A stretch of DNA of 64,000 nucleotides from Litoditis marina (lineage: Eukaryota > Nematoda > Chromadorea > Rhabditida > Rhabditidae), in the NCBI GenBank assembly GCA_964036275.1, contig OZ038440.1, forward strand, positions 9,337,690 through 9,401,689. Reading direction: 5' to 3'. A program made the position numbers and the translations under genes. The notes below the pieces were generated by a model, which did no database searches, was not told where the DNA came from, and was given only the letters and a program-made list of their open reading frames with translations. Below are positions 49,001 through 59,845 of the stretch, piece after piece. Within the stretch, counting starts at the first letter, position 1, and the number at the start of each line of letters is the position of its first letter.

Positions 49001-49182
49001 AAGAGGTGACGGAGTCAGTACTATTGACTACGAGTGTCATCTCAACTTTAGATGGAGAGTAGCCGATAGAGTATTCCAAGATGTGAAAAAACGAACCTAG
49101 AGAGTTCCTGAGCTTTTTTCAGCCCGAACGGCTTGGTGTCCTTCGAGCACTTCTGATGACAAACTGCGAAAATTCCACACAT
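43011..49182 (-). CDS. asns: asparagine synthetase (glutamine-hydrolysing)
   Basis: Fourteen minus-strand exons (49097-49182, 48498-48636, 48006-48095, 47430-47599, 47030-47135, 46202-46350, 45610-45760, 45176-45295, 44868-44954, 44548-44652, 44153-44260, 43856-43978, 43410-43566, 43011-43105) give 561 residues without a frame break, near the family's usual 540-590. MCGIFAVC puts the catalytic cysteine at position 2 for class-II glutamine hydrolysis; [16 protein letters not shown] and DGVFAFA complete that domain. The synthetase domain has the ATP pyrophosphatase loop [21 protein letters not shown] and [16 protein letters not shown], and ends with [15 protein letters not shown]. It makes asparagine from aspartate, ATP and glutamine in the cytosol. 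A splice-leader-type acceptor (GTTTTCAG) lies about 10 bases upstream of the ATG. The donor of exon 6 is tandemly repeated in its intron. C. elegans has two such genes; I cannot say which this matches. Confidence 0.95.
46114..46214 (-). repeat. tandem repeat of the exon 6 / intron 6 donor of asns
   Basis: On the minus strand the exon 6 end and donor (TTTGGTCAG|gtacgaacatt) recur as about four copies of a 25-base unit. Units 2 and 4 read TTTGGTTAGGTACGAACG and TTTTGTCAGGTACGAACA; unit 3 has the donor GT changed (TTAGATACAAACG). Confidence 0.85.
46776..46984. mobile_element. MITE with ATTCCTACTGAGACTCCTAC ends, copy 1
   Basis: It has inverted ends ATTCCTACTGAGACTCCTAC / GTAGGAGTCTCAGTAGGAAT and lies in intron 5 of asns. 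A second copy of similar length is at 60644-60845, and a solo end lies near 53928-53946. Confidence 0.85.
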
Positions 49183-49384
49183 TTTACGTTTTCTGAAAAC
49201 ATTACCATTTAGTAATGTACTAGTAATCTACTAGAAATATTTGAAGTAGTAAAAACAAAAGAAGAATGAAAAACAAAATGCTAGCTGCGGTATCACAGAA
49301 ACCTGTATCATGAAACAATGAAAGAGCTACTTCTTGATTGTAGAGAAAACAACTTAAATTGCAAAAATAGACTTGATAACACAG

Positions 49385-49422
49385 TACGAAAGTCAGAGAA
49401 AAAGAGAGAGAGAGGGAGGAAA

Positions 49423-49478
<56 letters not shown>

Positions 49479-49560
49479 AGTTCGATTGATAGATAGAAAC
49501 AGAGACAGAAAGGGGAATATAAATAGAGAAAGCGTGAGAGAAATAGAGATAGAAAGACAA
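49385..49560 (+). repeat. GA-rich microsatellite
   Basis: (GA)n with interruptions, purest at about 49430-49475, upstream of the asparagine synthetase gene. It yields long empty frames on both strands. Confidence 0.9.
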
Positions 49561-49717
49561 TAGAGAGAAGGGAAGGGAGAGAAAAGAGAAAGAGGAGAAA
49601 GGGTTAGGCCTTCACCTGTAGCCAACCAATGATAACCGATCTGAAGGTGTCCATATTATCTCATCTCGCACCTCATATTTATACCCCATCAAAGAGCGGG
49701 GGGCGGGGCATGGTCAA

Positions 49718-50110
49718 CGCTGTTGGGCAACAGTGACGCAATCCGCTTTGCACAATCTGATCTGGAAGGATAGCTCACGTGTTAACGTGTTCACAGATAA
49801 ATAGCCTACCTGTTAACGAGCTACCGTGTGATTAGATCACGTGTTAACGTGAGATGATTTGAATTTTGTTGTGCAACAGTGACGCAATACGTTTTGCACA
49901 ATCTGATCGGGTAGGATATATCACGTGTTAACGTAAACACAGTTGAATATTTTACATGTTCACGTGCTAACGTGTGAGTAGATCACGTGTTAACGTGGGA
50001 TGATTTGAATTTTTGTTGTGCAACAGTGACCCAATCCGCTTTGCACAATCTGATCGGGCAGGATAGATCACGTGTTAACGTGTTCACAATAACGTGCTCA
50101 CGTGTTAACA
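49718..50110. repeat. tandem array, unit about 147 bases, with CACGTG and GTTAAC sites
   Basis: Units start at GTTGGGCAACAGTGACGCAA (49722), GTTGTGCAACAGTGACGCAA (49868) and GTTGTGCAACAGTGACCCAA (50015). Each contains TCACGTGTTAACGTG once or twice, so the array holds repeated E-box-type CACGTG and HpaI-type GTTAAC palindromes. It lies about 540-930 bases upstream of the asparagine synthetase start. Confidence 0.85.
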
Positions 50111-50387
50111 AGAGTTAATTTGGAAAGTTAATTTAGACGAAACTCCTCCAGTATACATATTTCTGGCGCTTCTCACCGTTTCACATAAAAATCCCGATAA
50201 CCTAAAGTGTAAAAGCAAATCTCGAGTACTTCGATGGTTGTAGCAGACAATCACAACAACAGGTTAACAACAATGAAAATCCTACCCTTACTTGTGAAAA
50301 ACAAAAAAGAACCACCAAGTTAACGTGGAGAACATTTTTGAAGGAATGAATGCCGAAACACATAAATTCCTGAATATTTGCCAATGT

Positions 50388-50516
50388 TAAAGAAGGACGA
50401 TAATGTGGACCAATCTCGTGTCAACGGTCCTTTAAACTGCAATTGAAAAATGTATTGCAGTTCAAAGGACTGAACCGTTGCGATTGGACCACATAATCGT
50501 CCTTCTTTAAAAGAAG
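50388..50516. repeat. short inverted-repeat element
   Basis: TTAAAGAAGGACGAT, TGTGGACCAATC and CAATACATT-type segments pair across a spacer of about 10 bases centred near 50450. Arms are roughly 55 bases with a few mismatches. Confidence 0.8.
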
Positions 50517-50543
50517 AAAATTTTCCTGTTGAATCTTACATGC

Positions 50544-51149
50544 TAGGGTTGTTAATCGAGTTCAAAATTTCGAGTTTTCGAGTTTTCGAGTTTTCGAGTT
50601 TTGGGAAATTTCGAGTTTTCGAGTTTTCGAGTTTTCGAGTTTGGCGAAAAATCGAGTTTTCGAGTTTTCGAGTTTTCGAGTTTTCGAGTTTTCGAGTTTT
50701 GGGAAATTTCGAGTTTTCGAGTTTTCGAGTTTTCGAGTTTTCGAGTTTTGGGAAATTTCGAGTTTTCGAGTTTCGAGTTCGACTCGACTCGGAAATTTTC
50801 GAGTTTTTTCGAGTCGAGTCGAGTTTTGACTGTTTTTGGACCCAAAAAGTCCAATTTTCGAGTTCGAAATTTCGATTTTCGAGTTTTCGCGTTAAAAATT
50901 TCGAGTTTTCGAGTTTTCGAGTTTTGGAAAATTTCGAGTTTTCGAGTTTTCGAGTTTTCGTGTTTTGGAAAATTTCGAGTTTTCGAGTTTTCGAGTTTTT
51001 CGTGTTTTGGAAAATTTCGAGTTTTCGAGTTTTCGAGTTTTCAAGTTTTGAGAAATTTCGAGTTTTCGAGTTTCGAGTTCGACTCGACTCGAAAATTTTC
51101 GAGTTTTTTCGAGTCGAGTCGAGTTTCGAGTTCGACTTTAACAACCCTA
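50544..51149. mobile_element. TIR element filled with a TTTCGAG minisatellite, copy 1
   Basis: The ends are TAGGGTTGTTAA and TTAACAACCCTA. Between them the sequence is a degenerate tandem of GAGTTTTC / TTTCGAG with interspersed GGGAAATTTCGAG, plus two GACTCGACTCG palindromic patches. A second, shorter copy in the opposite orientation is at 57671-58071. The apparent 200-residue frames here are repeat artefacts. Confidence 0.85.
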
Positions 51150-52041
51150 TTACATGCCTATGAAAACTTCATGTTTCCATTTCTTATCCCTCCAATTGTT
51201 AGTGATATTTGTTCCATGCAAGAACAGTCCATGGTCTGTTCTGTGATTATTTTGACAGATATCTGTCCACGTTTGAAATCGTGATTTTACTGGTAGCCCT
51301 AATTTGTTTCCAATTTTGAACATTTCAAACTGTTCTCTGTAGTAACGCAGTCAGATAACACTTCCCACCGCAGTTTTTCGTGTTTCGCTCAGAGTTCTTC
51401 CAAATAACCGGTACATTTTGTGTTATTGCTCTCTTGCTAACAAGTTGAAAACTTATTTATCAATCAGATAATGCTGCGGTACGTGAATATTGTGATTTTT
51501 GTGAAAAGGGCAAATTTTATTTATGTGAAGGGTGTGTCTTACTAAACGTATGACAAAGATCTATTGTTCTGACCTGGTAAAAGAAATTTGAAGGGAACAA
51601 GAGAATATGTTCTCAATTCTTAGATAAAAGGTTCTGTTGCCTTCCGGATTTCTGAAGTTTCATTAACATTAGATTTTTTTAATCACGTTCAACACCTTTG
51701 ATTGAGTATAGATTTAACATGGCTATACTGAACTGACCAAATCACTGGTTCCTACAAACACAATAATCTCACTAGGTATTGAGTGACCTAAACTATTTAA
51801 CAAAAAGTACTATCGATTTTGGATGTGTTATATAATCTTTTAAATATTGTGCAATCATAACATAAACATATAAACATCATAGTTTTCCCATGCGATCAGC
51901 TGTTTTTCCCGTTGCATTCATAACTAGATTGTGCAATATTATTAGAAATTGCAATTTTCGTTATGTTTTTTTTCGACAATTATACTTAACTACATAACCT
52001 TATCAAACTTAGATGGTAGTTATAAACAAAAATTGACCTAC
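51150..52041. other. intergenic, AT-rich, no gene seen
   Basis: I looked on the minus strand for exons continuing the receptor-like piece at 52042-52240 and found none with receptor features. Confidence 0.4.
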
Positions 52042-52240
52042 CAAGAATTTTCTGGTAACTTATTTCCATCAATTCTTTGCCAAAATGAAACCACACAATA
52101 AAACATTCATTTCTTGAGCAGTCAACCACGACAATGAAAATAAAAACGTAAAAAAATGTAAGAGCGAATGTCAATAATTCACCCAAATAGAAAAGATTTC
52201 TGCTGGTAAAGACGACCGACGAGGTGCTCGATCCAGGCAT
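52042..52240 (-). pseudogene. orphan first exon of a receptor-like membrane protein
   Basis: ATG at 52240 opens MPGSSTSSVVFTSRNLFYLG, then a strong membrane helix (TFALTFFYVFIFIVVV) and a polar segment ending at a good donor (CTTG|gtaggt). It resembles the first helix of nematode chemoreceptors and lies just downstream of a complete receptor gene on the same strand. No following exons were found, so it is either a truncated paralogue or unrelated. Confidence 0.25.
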
Positions 52241-53752
52241 CAAGGTACAAAGAGCAAGTTATATGATAAACTAAATGTTCGAAATTTGTTTTGTAAAAAA
52301 TTCTTGGTTCCAACATGTCGGTTCCTTGTACTTTTTCCATAGAAGGGAAATTTTGACAGAACCAATGCACTACAAACAGAATGGGCGAACTTACCAATTC
52401 ACGGTTCACGGCTATCTTTGCATTAGGAACACACTAAAATCACCCTACCTTTTCAACTACCTAGCTGTCTTCATTGTAACAGCTATGGTAAAACTCGTGG
52501 TACATTTCACAGTTTACTTATTAATCTATTCGTTCCGACTTACACATTTATTATTATAATGTATCATTGATATTGACCTCGTTCTGCATAAATCACGTGT
52601 TTCTATCCCTCTTTTATCCTATTATTTATTCTGGAATATTATATGTCACGAGGTCTTGTTTGTCCTTTGTGTATCTCACATGAGATATACCCGACGGGGA
52701 AACCCCCCTTATCTGATCAGCGTTTGATTTCTGGTTTATCTCGAAAGTCTCTGAATAATTGGCAGGATGAGACAGTCATATACCAAACAGGGCAATCCCT
52801 ACGTAAATGAGTGTTTGATTTCAGATTTCCAAGTACGATTGATCAGATATGCCTGGTTGCTTTCCAAGATATAATCGTGCCTTACTTTCCCAAGTTTAAA
52901 ATAATCATAGAACAATAAAATCAAAAGTTTCACGATGAACTGGGAGGTTTGACCCCATTAAAGTTGAACTTTGACATTTTCTCTTTACCCAACACTAGGG
53001 GTAGGCGGGGCGGGTAGAACTTCAATGGTTAGTGGTTTAACTTCAACACAGGAAATGTTTACATTTTGCCCCTTACTCTCAAGCGTTTGTATAATTTCAA
53101 TGTTTCCACTTTATCTTACTGCTAATATGGTTTACAATATTCATCGGAAAATTTACTTTTTTATTTATTTCATTCATTCATCGTGTTTGAAAAAACACGT
53201 CGTCCCACGCAGCGTTGTATGAAAATGTGTTGTTGTTCCCTGTCCATGACCAAAATATTCTACAAACACTTCGCGTGCCAATCATGATCAACGCATAACA
53301 TGATCATGTGACATTGTTCTCTGTATCCACGTGTTCAAAACATGTTTTTCTCATGTTTTATGTTTCCGAAAATGTACAACACAGAGAACAGTTAAGTCAA
53401 AATTGTTGTTTAATTCAGTATTCGGAATGTTTGGAATGTGTGGACGTTGGATCGTCACTTCTCGACACAGGCAGATATTTATATTCGACCATATTTAATA
53501 CAATTTTTTCAATAAATGGAATATTCTTTCTCAAATCGTACTGAACATAACTTCATGCACTGCAACCTATATTTATTTACATGGAAGTCCAAGACGCAGT
53601 CACAGGTTCCACGTAGGAAGTATGATGTATTCATCTAACAATAGCAGTTTTTTTTCAATTTGTCCTTAATTCACAACTTCCGCAAATCAACTAAGCATAA
53701 CAAATTTCACTGCTAACTAAATGCGTTTACATAAACTATGTATATTTGCGTA

Positions 53753-56700
53753 TCACAGTCGCAGATTCCAGGACTTGTTCAGGTTCTCGAAGTACTTCTG
53801 TTCCCCGACACTCGATATCTCTATTCCCAGGACATTGACCACCTTCGGAAGAGTCTTCTCACGCGGACCCATTTGAATAGACACAGCACTAACTGGAATA
53901 CACCATGTTGTTTCACTATTTAGTACGGTAGGAGTCTTAGTAGGAATGAGTGTTCAAAAACACTATTTTGAAATAAAACTTTCTGAGATACACTTTGATT
54001 TTCAGCTACTTAACTTTCACATTTGTTGTGGAATCGCGGCGGACCAAACAATCGCGCGCAGCGCGAAGCGCTGTGCGAGATTTGTCTTTGGTCCGGCTAA
54101 TGCGCGCTTTCATTTTTTTAGTTCACTCTCAAAAAGGTCCAATTGTGCAAATCAGAACTTTTTATGATTTGCTGATTTTCTATGGCACATTTACAAGCTA
54201 TGTTCGAAATTTGAACGAAATCGGTCGAGTTTGAGCAAAGTTATGACGTTTTCGCTTCATCAAGAGCGCCAACTTCCGTCGTGTGTGTGTCTGTGTGTGT
54301 GTGTGTCTGTGTAGGTGCGCACTCCTGGGAAATTTTTATGTATGAACCGATTTGACTGAAAATTTCGGACACGATAGATATCCCTCTCAAACCTTGGGGG
54401 CGCAAACTTTTTTTCGAAAAAAATTATTTTTCATCAAGTTATAGGTCTTCGAAAATGTCTCTGCGTCTCTTCATTTCGTGCACTCTCTCGCCCTCTCTGT
54501 CGGGGTAAATCAAATTGCGTTATAACTCAGCTCAGTCCTAACCAATTCAAGTAAAATTTGAAGTATGATACCACGACATGAACTGACATCGATTTAGATG
54601 TAAGTCTTCTACTGATGACGTCATCGAGGATTCTGGAGCTCGGATGACGTCATTTTTGAAAAGTGCAAAGTTGACGTCACATATATTTTCAAATGATGGT
54701 AATATCTTAGAAAGGGTCAATTAACGGTGAAACTCAATCTAAGAGTGACGTATTCTGGGATTCTGGAGACCAGATGACGTCGTTTTTGAAAAGTGCAAAG
54801 TTGACGTCACATACATTTTCAAATGCTGAAAATACCTCAGAAAGGGTCAATTAACGGTGAAACTCAATCTAAGAGTGACGTATTCTGGGATTCTGGAGAC
54901 CAGATGACGTCGTTTTTGAAAAGTGCAAAGTTGACGTCACATATATTTTCAAATGCTGAAAATATCTTAGAAAGGGTCAATTAATGGTGAAACTCAATCT
55001 AAGAGTGACGTATTCTGGGATTCTGGAGACCAGATGACGTCGTTTTTGAAAAGTGCAAAGTTGACGTCACATACATTTTCAAATGCTGAAAATATCTTAA
55101 AAATGGTATGATAACGATAAAACTTTATCTAAAAATGACTTATTCTGGGATTCTGGAGACCAGATGACGTTATTTTTGAAAAGTGCAAAGTTGACGTCAC
55201 ATATTATTTCAAATGCTGAAAATATCTTAAAAATGGTATGATAACGATAAAACTTTATCTAAAAATGACTTATTCTGGAATTCAGAAAGCCAGATGACGT
55301 CAACTTTAAAAAAATTTGACGTGAAATATGTTTTCGAATGCTGAAAGTTTTTAAAAAATGGTCAATTCACGATAAAACTTCATTCAAACATGACGTATTC
55401 TGGGACTCTGAAGGGCAGATGAAGTAAGTTTTCAGAACTGCAATGTTGACGTCATGTTTTTTTTTCGAATGATGATAGTACTTGACAAGTGGTTCATCAG
55501 GAAAACAATTTTATCTTCAGCGTACAGATCGAACCACCTCTCTACATACCTACGGCATGTGTACAAAAAGAGAAAAATTCATGAAAAAGTGGGGGCCCAA
55601 CGACTGTGAGATTTGTCTTCTGCTGTGCGCCCCTTAGACAACTACTCTTAAATGGAGCAGCTACTGCTACAAAAAACGAAAAATACTAATATACTCAAGT
55701 ATAACTGTTCATTACAAACATACAAAAGTCGTAAAATATTTTCTCAAACCTGTAAACTAGAATCTACAAATCACAGATGTTAACTCAACGTACTCAATTA
55801 TAGATTTCCTGGTTTTGTGCACAATGGTTGGCATTTTTTGTCATTACTTCAATTCTAGGTGCTATAACGTTTGTCATATTATTCAACAGTTGTTCTCTCT
55901 GTGATTTGTAGATTCTAGTTTACAGGTTTGAGAAAATATTTTACGACTTTTGTATGTTTGTAATGAACAGTTATACTTGAGTATATTAGTATTTTTCGTT
56001 TTTTGTAGCAGTAGCTGCTCCATTTAAGAGTAGTTGTCTAAGGGGCGCACAGCAGAAGACAAATCTCACAGTCGTTGGGCCCCCACTTTTTCATTTGTTG
56101 TGGAATCGCGGCGGACCAATGTATAGTAAATTTTAGTTACAACTATTTTTATTAGTTTCAGAGAACTCATTAAAAGTACTCAACTTTGTATACCATTCTT
56201 AACCAAAATACTTACCCTGACTACTCATGGTGACCTTTCGTTTCAGCTTCTTCTGAAACTGTGGTCCGAGTCTTTTTCGATACGCCGGATGTGATAGACA
56301 GAAAAAGAAGGGAATGCAGAGATAGAGAAGGAATGTGATCTGAGAATCAACATTATTATATAAATAATGGTGGAAAGAACAGAATTATCAGTTGAGGAAT
56401 ACGTGAAGCCACCCTTTAGCACTTGACAAATTTCTACTAAAGCACTTCACTAGTCTCAGCGTATCACATGTTCTCTAGACGACGATAAATTACACCAAAC
56501 GTGTTTGATCTCGTATGGGGCTCGTGAGCAACGTGCATATTGTTACCGCGCGTGTACGGATGGTGAGCATTTTCAGAGGAACTATACCCCGTTACATCCA
56601 TCCATGTCCTTTTACAGTGTCCGGGCGAATACTCCAATTCTTCTACTAATGAACATAACATTTTAGTTGTTTTATTAGTGTGCAGTGCACTGAACAACCT

Positions 56701-59700
56701 ACTTAATCGACCTGGATGGAAATATTGTACCATCGTAAACTCACCGTTTCTCTTCCCAACATGGCAAACATATTTAGACAGGTGGACGGGAGAGGACTGT
56801 TCAGGTCTTCACCGAACACGTACAAGAAGATCAACTGCACGAAGCTGATCACGATCAACAGTCCTAGGATAGGACTCGTTAGCCTGAAGTTGAATGTTAA
56901 AAGATTCGGTCCAACGTAACTACTTCGACATTCATTCGGTTAGTGTCAAGTTGTTTTTTTTTATTCTAATTATACTACTGATAGTTTATTGAACGAGTAC
57001 ATATATTGTTCCCATTTTTTTATTGTTTATGGACAATATTCCATAAGTTATGTTGTGTAGAACCTATCTCACCTGAGCGTTCGAATATTTTCGGTTATTT
57101 GGTATCTTTTTGTTAGCGATGATCCAGATCCTATCAACTTCAGAGTGGTGAATTGATTGTACGCCACCATACTGATCAACGCCTGTCAAAACATAGGTTC
57201 TATTTAAAAATTACGGAATTCGCTCATGCAAATATGTACGCGAAAATTGGGATAGCATCCAAACGTTATCATTTGTTGAGAACTTGGTGTTATCAATCTT
57301 TTATGTGAATGTTGTTAATGTATCAAAAAGTTTTTAAAACGCCATTTACTATGTTTCACAAACTCACCAAAAGTAATAAAAAATACACAATCAGAACTAT
57401 AGTGACTCTTTGTTGCTCGAAATCAACAAAGTATAACATAGCAAAGATTATGACGAGCTGAAATTTCATGTAATAACAAATCAGTAGCAATGCAAACACA
57501 TATGCGCTCTAGTTTACTGCTCGACATTTAACAGCGAGTTCTATGAATCAAGATGGTACAAATAAGCTAGAACCCTTCACGAGAACAAATTGTAGTTTTT
57601 ACATTAGGGTATATTTTAGGGAGAGTACAGAGCAGAACATAGGTGGTAATTATCTGCGAAGCACATGGAATAGGGTTGTTAAAGTCGAACTCGAAACTCG
57701 ACTCGACTCGAAAAAACTCCAAAATTTTCGAGTCGAGTCGAACTTTTTTCGCCAAACTCGAAAATTAGAAATTTTGAACGCGAAAACTCGAGAATCGAAA
57801 TTTCGGACTTGAAAATTGAACTTTTTGGCCCCAAACTCGAAAACTCGAAAACTCGAAAACTCGAAATTTTCCAAAACTCGAAAACTCGAAAACTCGAAAT
57901 TTCCCAAAACTCGAAAACTCGAAAACTCGAAATTTTCCAAAACTCGAAAACTCGATTTTTCGCAAACTCGAAAACTCGAAAACTCGAAAACTCGGAATTT
58001 TCCAAAACTCGAAAACGTGAGAACTCGAAATTTCCCAAAACTCGAAATTTTGAACTTGATTAACAACCCTAACATGGAATCAGTTCACACTTATTATTCG
58101 CACTTTTGCGTACTGGCGAGCTGTGGCTTCAATCACGGTATGAAACGTCGTGTAAACTTTGTAGATTTGGTACAGTTTTGAAATTATGATGTGTTTCGAA
58201 CCAGACTACCACTAGAGCGTGATGTATGCCTGAAGTTTGAAAGAACTGATCCTTACCGACAGAACTTTCGACGCAACAAAGAGGGCCCAGTTCCTATTGT
58301 GCTCATAACTGCTTCGAAACACTGTGGCGAAAAAGCGTTCCACTATACACATGACCATCACGCACAGGTTGTATACTGTAAAATAGGGTGTTTGAATGTG
58401 ATTTAAATTGAATATGCTCGTTAATTGCTGACTGGAAGAACTAATTAGAAGTCAACATACGTGGTATATGTGAATTTATATGAATTTCAGTGCCAAGGAC
58501 TCAATTAGTTGAGATAGATCAGTGTATTAGCTGTTGCCTATCTAAAAAGTCGGACTATACATAGAAAAAAATTGATTCCGTGAATATTTCAATTCACTAT
58601 TTGACCTACGTGAAATGATTTCCATTAGTTGAACGCAGGTATCGTCCAGCTTCGACTGTCCAAGCATTAGAAAAGCCGAGCGTAACGCCGATACAGCGAA
58701 TATGGTTGTTTGAGAAACGAGAATACAGAAAATGAAGAAACTGAAAAAGTTATACAGGGTCGGCTCAGGAGAAAGCCCAATAAAACGAGATTGGTTGGTC
58801 TACATTCGTTTGTAGTTTATTCCAAACGTGTTTCAATTGTATTTTGCAGTATCTTGTGTTGTGTGTATGTCGAGCAAACTACAACACTATTGTATTCATC
58901 TCCACTAGATGTGGAATGTGGAATAACTAGCATTATCTATCGCAACTTCAGTAGTTTAGCTTTTTCTCCATCTTTATATCTGCAGTACATTGGCTCCATT
59001 TACTTCAGAGGCCGTATGCATGAAACATCCCGGGCCGGGTTGGGATGCTATCCCGAGCTGAATTGGCCAGGAAATAGATCGGGATAGCATCCCAACCCGG
59101 CCCGGGATGTTTCATGCATACGGCCTCAGGTAGCTGCCTTCATCACGTGTTCACACGAAACTCACGCAGTCATGAGAAAGTCTTAAAAACTCATGAGCTG
59201 TACAACGATCTCCCAGAAGGCTGTAGAATCTGCGGCGCTTAGTTTCGTCCACTAACCTCGGAAGGTGAGCTATGCCAAGAAGGCATGTATTCTACAAATT
59301 GACATAATCTAAACTTGCAACTTGTAGATACACACCTGTAAAAAGGATGGAAAATTCCGTACAGCTTGAAATGTGTCCGTATAGCCACATAGAAAGCCAT
59401 ATGCAAAATGATATTCAGAACAATCGAGTATGCGTTGGTTGCAAGTACATGCGTGAAATCGCTACAGCTCGGGACAGGAAAATCCTGAAATTTGTAATTG
59501 ATAGCAGATGGAGGATAACTTGGTAAGTATCGTATTGTTGTTCCTATCAACGTTGTCGAGGAAGTTTTTACTGAAATTAATTGATGTCCAAACAGGGAAG
59601 TATCCAAAACACTGAAAGAATAAATCACGTGCAAAATACAAACACAGCGAAACGGAATCAAACGACTATAAGAAGTACGACTAGAACGACTAGAAGTAAG

Positions 59701-59845
59701 CTGAATAGTCACGTAGAGTTAGCATTCTGATGAGGGATCCTGTACTTTGTTGTTGTACGTTTCTGAGTTCTGCTGTGTTCAACATTTTTTCAATCTCTAT
59801 CTCAATGCGACTACTGTAACCCACCTCTTCGTTGCTGTTCACCAT
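53753..59845 (-). CDS. seven-helix chemoreceptor GPCR, Sra superfamily (Sre-like)
   Basis: Nine minus-strand exons (59825-59845, 59336-59484, 58610-58740, 58257-58375, 57368-57457, 57073-57182, 56745-56883, 56216-56339, 53753-53892) give 340 residues, every phase matching. Seven hydrophobic helices appear in order. Family marks are GIFHPFYRSFF after helix 1, CIVERFFATVFRSSYE at helix 3, LTKRYQITENIRTLR before helix 6, FCLSHPAYRKRLGPQ after helix 7 and a C-terminal KYFENLNKSW. These fit the Sra superfamily of nematode chemoreceptors, probably class Sre. Such receptors act in the cilia of chemosensory neurons. The first exon codes only MVNSNEE and is supported by a TTATTTTCAG acceptor upstream and phase; it is the least certain part. 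Introns 4 and 8 carry the minisatellite element and the composite repeat. Confidence 0.85.
54595..55450. repeat. 130-base tandem array with TGACGTCA sites
   Basis: The unit is anchored by AAGAGTGACGTATTCTGGGA at 54741, 54871 and 55001, exactly 130 bases apart, with about six to seven copies that diverge to the right. Each unit carries GATGACGTC and TTGACGTCACAT, so CRE-type TGACGTCA sites recur. Confidence 0.9.
55581..56094. repeat. long hairpin (196-base arms)
   Basis: Arms at 55581-55776 and 55899-56094 are reverse complements by eye, with a 122-base spacer. The outer end reads ATGAAAAAGTGGGGGCCC, sharing AAAAAGTGGGGG with the hairpin at 7456-7834. Confidence 0.9.
57671..58071. mobile_element. 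TIR element filled with a CTCGAAA minisatellite, copy 2
   Basis: It has the same TAGGGTTGTTAA / TTAACAACCCTA ends as 50544-51149, but the interior reads as the reverse complement (CTCGAAAACTCGAAA). It lies in intron 4 of the chemoreceptor gene. Confidence 0.85.
59008..59127. repeat. perfect 48-base inverted repeat
   Basis: Arms 59008-59055 and 59080-59127 are exact reverse complements, beginning GAGGCCGTATGCATGAAACA, around a 24-base loop. GC content is higher than in the surroundings. It lies in intron 2 of the chemoreceptor gene. Confidence 0.95.

Larger units (their letters stand above)
54010..56119. repeat. composite repeat bounded by a direct repeat
   Basis: CATTTGTTGTGGAATCGCGG and following CGGACCAA occur at both 54017-54044 and 56092-56119. 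Between them lie a GC-rich palindrome (54046-54075), a GT microsatellite near 54280, a 130-base tandem array and a long hairpin. The block fills intron 8 of the chemoreceptor gene. Confidence 0.75.

Noticed and set aside
49308..49625. 105-residue Ser/Leu-rich and 81-residue Arg/Glu-rich frames
   Set aside because: Produced by the GA microsatellite.
50536..51284. Four overlapping frames of 100-227 residues on both strands
   Set aside because: They are translations of the TTTCGAG minisatellite (repeated SSFRVFEF or KTRKLENS) and have no independent coding evidence.
49722..56094. Tandem arrays as possible CRISPR
   Set aside because: Repeats are contiguous or nearly so, with no unique spacers, and the DNA is animal nuclear.
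57650..58181. Frames of 66-141 residues on both strands
   Set aside because: Same minisatellite as above in the second element copy.
59239..59712. 157-residue minus-strand frame
   Set aside because: It fuses intron sequence to both sides of true exon 2 (59336-59484) of the chemoreceptor.
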